From assembly GCA_029891385.1 (NCBI GenBank), contig CM057234.1, positions 25,778,350 through 25,842,349 of the forward strand: a stretch of DNA of 64,000 nt, given 5' to 3'. Numbering within the stretch: the stretch's first letter is position 1; the number at the start of each line of letters is the position of its first letter. Source of the DNA: Erythroxylum novogranatense (lineage: Eukaryota; Streptophyta; Magnoliopsida; Malpighiales; Erythroxylaceae). Positions 58,891-64,000 of the stretch are shown here, one piece after another. The translations under genes were made by a program, and so were the position numbers. The notes below the pieces were generated by a model, which saw nothing but the letters and a program-made list of their open reading frames with translations, made no database searches and was not told the origin of the DNA.

Positions 58891-60421
58891 TTCTGATAGT
58901 ATCTGCAATTCAGTCTACTAAGAAACTATGTATATGACACCCTTATAAAGATTAGTTTTTTCTTGTTTTGCTTCCATAGGAATGCACCAATTCCTGATAG
59001 AGTGGTTTACAATTATGAGTTTAGGATTAATTATTTCGTGTCCGTACTTCATTTCAACTTCATCTGACCTCACCCGCATATCATTGAGTTGGTGAAACTT
59101 TTGTTCTAATGATGGATTGTCCTATATGATCTAGCAGTAATATTAAAATCATTTCATGTTATGGACCACAAACAGCATCATACTATCTAACAGAGGAATC
59201 AACTAACCCCTTTCAGGATTACCATCCTAAACTTTCCACAACTATTTTCCAATGTTCAAAACACCTTTTTTCAGAGACATTAATCCCAACTGCTCAATAT
59301 AGACGACGGGAACCCATGGATGAGAAGTTTTATTCCGACACGAAAATCCCCCGGGCGTCAATTGCTAAATGTTGCAAGTTTAAACATTTGCAATGTTTAT
59401 TGGCTTGCTTGTTGGATTTTGTTGGTTTTTGCGCTCGAGGGCCTACCTCAGTTACTGTGATTACTATAATCACTCATGTCTCGTCATTTCAACGAATCAG
59501 TAGTTTAATTATTGCGTGATCATTTATGTATAGCGTATATTATACGTACTAATTAAGAAGTAATCTAGAAGGATTTTAAAGAGAGCACTTTTGATCTTTG
59601 GAGAACTTTTTAAATGATTTCAAATCAAGGCTTTATCAAAGAAGGGAATTTTTTTTTAATCTTAAAAATAACTTTGAAAGATTAGATATTAAGTTGGAAT
59701 GAGTGAGTATGTGAAAAAGCACTGCTTAAAACTATACATTTGTTAGACTATTCACTATTTTAACATTGCACATCGAATATACTATTCATCAATCGAAGCA
59801 TTATTCATCGGCTAGTCGACAGTGGGTCTAAAAAGTTACTGACAGAGAAACTTCTATCCAGCCCACAGTAGGTCTTAAAAGTCATTACAACTAAAAGGGT
59901 TTTATATAAATATCACGCAGTTTTCAACCAATCCTTGCTCTTATACAGCTGGTTATTATGTTTATTTATCATTACAGGCTATTTAAATGAATTCAGTGAT
60001 TACACAATAAGAATCATATTAAGGATTATTTATCAGGAAATAGTTAAAAGATGTTAATGGTTTGACAGCAAAACCTTCGTAACTTCAGGATCATACCTTG
60101 TCTAAACAGCTCCACTTAACCTCCGTTTGACTTCTCTTGTCTAAACAGAAACAACGTAAAGAACACCAGACCAGTAATTAGAGATTAAATGCAAATTCAA
60201 TTCTGCCAAGTTCAAAATCCCAACTGATGATTTGATTATAACGTACTACATTCTAAGCATGGTCACTTCTAGAATGTCCAGAGTCAACTTAATTATAGTT
60301 AGCTGCAAACAAGTACCTTTGCAATCACGGAAATACACAATTCAAGAAGCACTGAATCACTAACAGAGAAACAGAAACAGTCAACATAACCTGTTGGTCA
60401 GAAACATTTCTGACAGTTAAA
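58891..60421. other. Intergenic region between UGT and ALG6
   Basis: UGT promoter side (minus strand) and ALG6 3' flank. No other coding region, repeat or RNA gene was recognised. Confidence 0.45.
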
Positions 60422-63160
60422 TCAATTTTCCTTTCTTCCTTTATCCCTTGAACTTAACCGTGTCGACAACATCCATTGCTTTGCATTGGTATAAAGAGCA
60501 AACAACACAAAGTGAAAGAAACAGAGTAGCATAATTATGGCTTCGAAAAGGAAAGGATACTTCTCAGGAGGAGAAACGGTTAGGTAAATAATATGCAGAA
60601 CAATCGAGAAAAGATAAAGAAAAGTCAATGCAATTGACAGAGCAGTAAGTGGGGCGGATGGATACTTCTCAGAATTCTTCCTTCTGCTGGGGCCAAGGTA
60701 AAGAAGGATGAAGACACCATAAAGGGCAGCATACGGAAGAATCAAGTTGTCACGGTAGATAAGTGGAAACATAGAGAATAATGCATAATGCATGAAAAAC
60801 TTGAAAGAGCGATCCAATTCAGTAGCAAGTAGAGCAGCAGGGAGAAGCGGCAGAAGTATAGACTTCTCATGTACTGCAGATCGTTTACAGAGGTTAATAG
60901 TGGCTAGAGAAGAATGCTGAACTATAATTTACAATGGAATACGTAAAAGAAAACAGCATACCTTGGAATGAAAATAAGTAGAAAGAGAAAGCACTGTTCA
61001 GAAGTCCATACAGGAAACCTTTGAGGCTGGGATGCATTATTTGTTGGACCATTGAAGGTAAACAAGACAGTAAAGTAGCCGCCAAGCTTAGAAGCTTTAG
61101 TGAAGGTGTTGAAAATAATCTCTTCCACTTGATGAAAACTGAAGTAGTACACCAAAAATTGGCCACATAATCCTCATATATCCCTCTATCAAAAGGTGCA
61201 AGACGCAAGAGTACCTGTTCCAGACACCGACAATTGCAGTAAACAAGAAAACTTGTCAAGCGTAGTATTCAATTTCTAAAGCAATAGAAGCTTTCACTGT
61301 CACCATTTTTTGTTCATTAGAAACATAATTTTCCAGCCTCTAATGACATTTCAATAACAATTTACAATGCCACGGTATGGGGGAGCTCAATAGCACAGCC
61401 CTCACAAAGAAGTGGAGGCGTGTCCCTTTGAACTACAAGTCAGGAAAGACTCCTGCTCTAATCAAAACACCTGACAGACATTTCTAAATGGAAGAAAAAA
61501 GGATGACCAGTGGAATACTTATCAAATCGACATGTCAAACAATTACATTTTCCACCTCAGGGTGCACTAAATAAGGGTAGCATGATTCTTTCTTTTAAAT
61601 ATGTAAGCTTCTGAAGTAAAGAAGAGAGAAGATTGTAGTTCTACTCCCAGCAAAGTTATTCACCTTCCATGCTAGTAATATACGATGTATTACAGGGGGA
61701 AGTCATATGCTTTACAACTTTCTTCAGAAACAAGGGGGTTACAAAAAGATAAAATTATTTCCTTTTCAGTGCCTAAAATAACAATATATCAGTCTTGTAT
61801 TCTTGCAAAATGAGGGCCAAAATAGCGTATCTGATCAGATAGAAAATTTTTCTGCAAGAATATATCCAAGAATTATATAATTAAAACACTCATTATTTTC
61901 CTTGTCAATATTACTTTTTATCCCACCTCCAAAATGGCATCCTTTGAGTGAAGATATGGCCACCAAACAACAGAAAATGTTCCCAACACCATCAGCCCAA
62001 GTTTTGACACCTCAATTAAAGGTTTGTTACGCCTTAGGCATTTACCCAAAAGATGGCTGAAAAATGCAGGAGCAAAATATGCGCTCATCTGAAAGAAAAC
62101 ACAAATAAACTCCAAATCAAACTTTGCACGCAGAAATATGATTAACCAGCACAACTGGCAGGTGTCACAGCAGGTAAGACATCGGAGAGCCACATTTTGC
62201 AACATAGCTAATCTCAGGGAAAAAGACAAAAGTGTAATCTGAGAGACTAAAAGGTAAACTCAAACTTACCTGTTTATGATTAAGAGAAAGGCAGAAAAGG
62301 ACACAAGATACAAGATCATTTTTTGAAAGAACAGCAGCAGCCGCCCCTATGACAAGGCCCAAACTGATACAGTTATACTACATGATAAGCACAAAGTGGG
62401 GATAAGCACGTTTTCACAAATAACTAATAATGAAAAATCTCAAGATGAGAAAAGAAAGCAAAGCTTTTGTACCTGAAAATGACCATGATCTATTAAGATC
62501 AAACATGGATTGATCAGAATGATTGTTATATGCCATAGGATATTGCTTTTATGGCCAATGGAAACAGGATGATTGCCATAATACACAAGAACAAAATAGA
62601 GAGCAGCAGGGAAAAATATTAGGGCATCAGAAGACAAAACTGTCCACCTAAGCAGTAGTTTCCTGCAAGAAATCACATGGTTCAGTGTTCACAAAAGTCT
62701 TATATTAAGTTCCAGTAGTTTGAGTTTCATTCAGGAAGCAATTGGAAGGTTATTGAGCGCACCCAAAATAAGACTCGTGGCCCCTGGAAGAAGAAAGAGC
62801 AACTGATTCAGGGTGAAAATATTTGAGGAAAAGACCATGTATGTAACTCTGATAAGCAGTGAGGGGAGGGTAATCTAGTCCCCAATAACTGAGATCATTC
62901 ATGGTGCTGTTGTGGTACCATTCCTTAACCGGAAGATTAATAGTAATCTCCATCCAATGTCGTTGTGCCTCATAGTCACCAAATTTAGGGGGGTTGCATG
63001 CACCAGAGTAAAGATGAAGCGAGACAGCAGCGCGAACTAATAGCCCAAACATAGCAACACATACAAATGAAGCCATAACTCCTCTGTGTACAAGCACTGA
63101 GCATAGCTCATCGTCATTGTCAACAACTTCTGCATTATACTTCCTCCCCTTCTTTTCCAT
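60422..63160 (-). CDS. ALG6: Dolichyl-P-Glc:Man9GlcNAc2-PP-dolichol alpha-1,3-glucosyltransferase
   Basis: ER-membrane GT-C enzyme that adds the first glucose to the lipid-linked Man9GlcNAc2 glycan before transfer to proteins. Six exons with GT-AG borders, 63160-62763, 62662-62473, 62377-62270, 62088-61927, 61214-60962 and 60873-60422, sum to 1,563 nt and 520 residues, near the Arabidopsis length. Motifs: [18 protein letters not shown] (60-77, catalytic Asp62), [14 protein letters not shown] (92-105), [20 protein letters not shown] (189-198), [35 protein letters not shown] and FGLLVRA at the first membrane span. Many hydrophobic helices follow through the C-terminus. All exon phases agree. 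The C-terminus DKGRKEN is basic, as expected for an ER-resident membrane protein. Confidence 0.95.
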
Positions 63161-63756
63161 ATATATTCCTCACTATAGTCTCACTTCCTTCAAATTCACA
63201 AAAAAAAAAAAGGTATTGAAATCAATCTATATACTCAATGAACTACAAGGTCAATCTACTCATTCACCAATATTTTATTTACATAAAGCCAACCTAAAAA
63301 CTGATCTAATGATATGCAAAACGAGAACAGTAGTCACGTTGGCGAAACATCAAAATTTCTTTTATTTAAACTGTTACAAATATATTTAGTGGAAGAAGAA
63401 GAAACACATATTCTATTTATATAAAGTTTGGCACGAGGTGCAATTTCAATCCAAAGGTTTTTACAAAAATTAACTTAAGATATTTTATAACATTAAAATG
63501 GAACAATTTTTGTAACGTTAAGATATTCTTTGAACACTACCAAATTTAATATTTCAGTTGAATTTCCGTGAAAATCTTTGGGATGAAAATGTCCCTTTTG
63601 CCTAATTCTTATTAACGAAACTAATCCTTACATGTTATACACTAAAACTGTTACATGAAGAAAGTAATAACTTTTATTTATTTAAAACAATTTAATTAGA
63701 CCAATCTATCTTATAACTAATAATAATTTAGAATAAATAAAACTTCCTCAGCTATA
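63161..63756. other. ALG6 upstream region
   Basis: AT-rich DNA presumed to hold the ALG6 promoter on the minus strand. No distinct element was recognised. Confidence 0.4.
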
Positions 63757-64000
63757 CAAAAGCCGCTACAATCTTTACTTTGCACCTAATAATAATATAA
63801 CAGAAAGCAGGGTTATTATTATTTTTCTTGAAAAAGAAAAGCAGGGGTATTGTTGATTCAGCTAAGATTGGACAAAAGAAAAAAGATCTCGTTATATTCT
63901 TTTATTCAGGAGCATTAAACATCAGTTCAGATTACAATAGCCTAATCATACTTCTAGGTAATAACTAAAAAACTCCCAAATCGCTGCACCTTATTGATGC
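63757..64000. repeat. Right copy of the dispersed duplication (partner 13703-13920)
   Basis: Homologous to the region upstream of the F-box coding exon, same orientation, continuing past the window end. The F-box coding exon itself is not present to the left of 63757, so the duplicated block starts within the presumed 5'-UTR intron. Confidence 0.85.

Noticed and set aside
58891..58908. N-terminal extension of the UGT
   Set aside because: The extension begins with TTG. MGNPHVLVVPYP at 58890 is the usual family start.

Overview
The window is eukaryotic nuclear DNA from a flowering plant, almost certainly a eudicot and probably a rosid. Evidence: spliced genes with AT-rich introns and GT-AG borders, AT-rich intergenic DNA, plant-only families (alpha-expansin, PSPG-box UDP-glycosyltransferase, atypical HLH regulator), and plant-type Copia, LINE, SINE and MITE repeats. 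The species cannot be named from sequence alone.

Six host genes are supported. They are an alpha-expansin (+, 3142-4067, one intron); a small F-box protein (-, 12604-13356); the exosome subunit RRP46 (-, 22124-26141, eight coding exons including a 21-nt microexon); a short HLH protein of the IBH1/UPBEAT1 type (-, 52715-53056); a UGT83A1-like glycosyltransferase (-, 57305-58890, two exons); and the ER glucosyltransferase ALG6 (-, 60422-63160, six exons). All six reconstruct to full-length frames. That argues that sequence quality is good and that the frameshifts in the transposons are real. The genes are unrelated housekeeping, cell-wall and regulatory loci; there is no operon or biosynthetic cluster.

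Most of the rest is transposon-derived. Left part: a Copia element cut by the window edge (1-1901), a 5'-truncated LINE tail just upstream of the expansin (2737-2994), a tRNA-derived SINE (4721-4973), Copia RT and LINE RNase H scraps (5057-6025), a Tourist-like MITE (6275-6826), a very young but coding-dead Copia element (7175-12041, LTRs differ at 1 of 188 positions, TSD TATAG), and an old Tnt1-type Copia element (15157-20444). Middle: a decayed L1-type LINE on the minus strand (29290-35440) with a tandemly duplicated ORF1 region, a Myb/SANT-like fragment, and a 1.05-kb MITE stuffed with AT-rich repeats (37620-38666). Then comes a 9.8-kb LARD-like element (39679-49483, minus strand) with 3.2-kb LTRs, TSD GTGAT and an essentially non-coding interior. 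Right part: a second SINE (53444-53650) and two long-inverted-repeat elements (54918-56309).

The most unusual signal is inside the LTRs of the 9.8-kb element. It is an array of about nine self-complementary GC-rich motifs (core CGCCGCGGCG) spaced 19-28 bp apart, sitting a few hundred bases downstream of a canonical TATA box and therefore probably in the element's RNA leader. A second notable point is a 240-bp homology between the 5' region of the F-box gene and the right edge of the window, 50 kb away.
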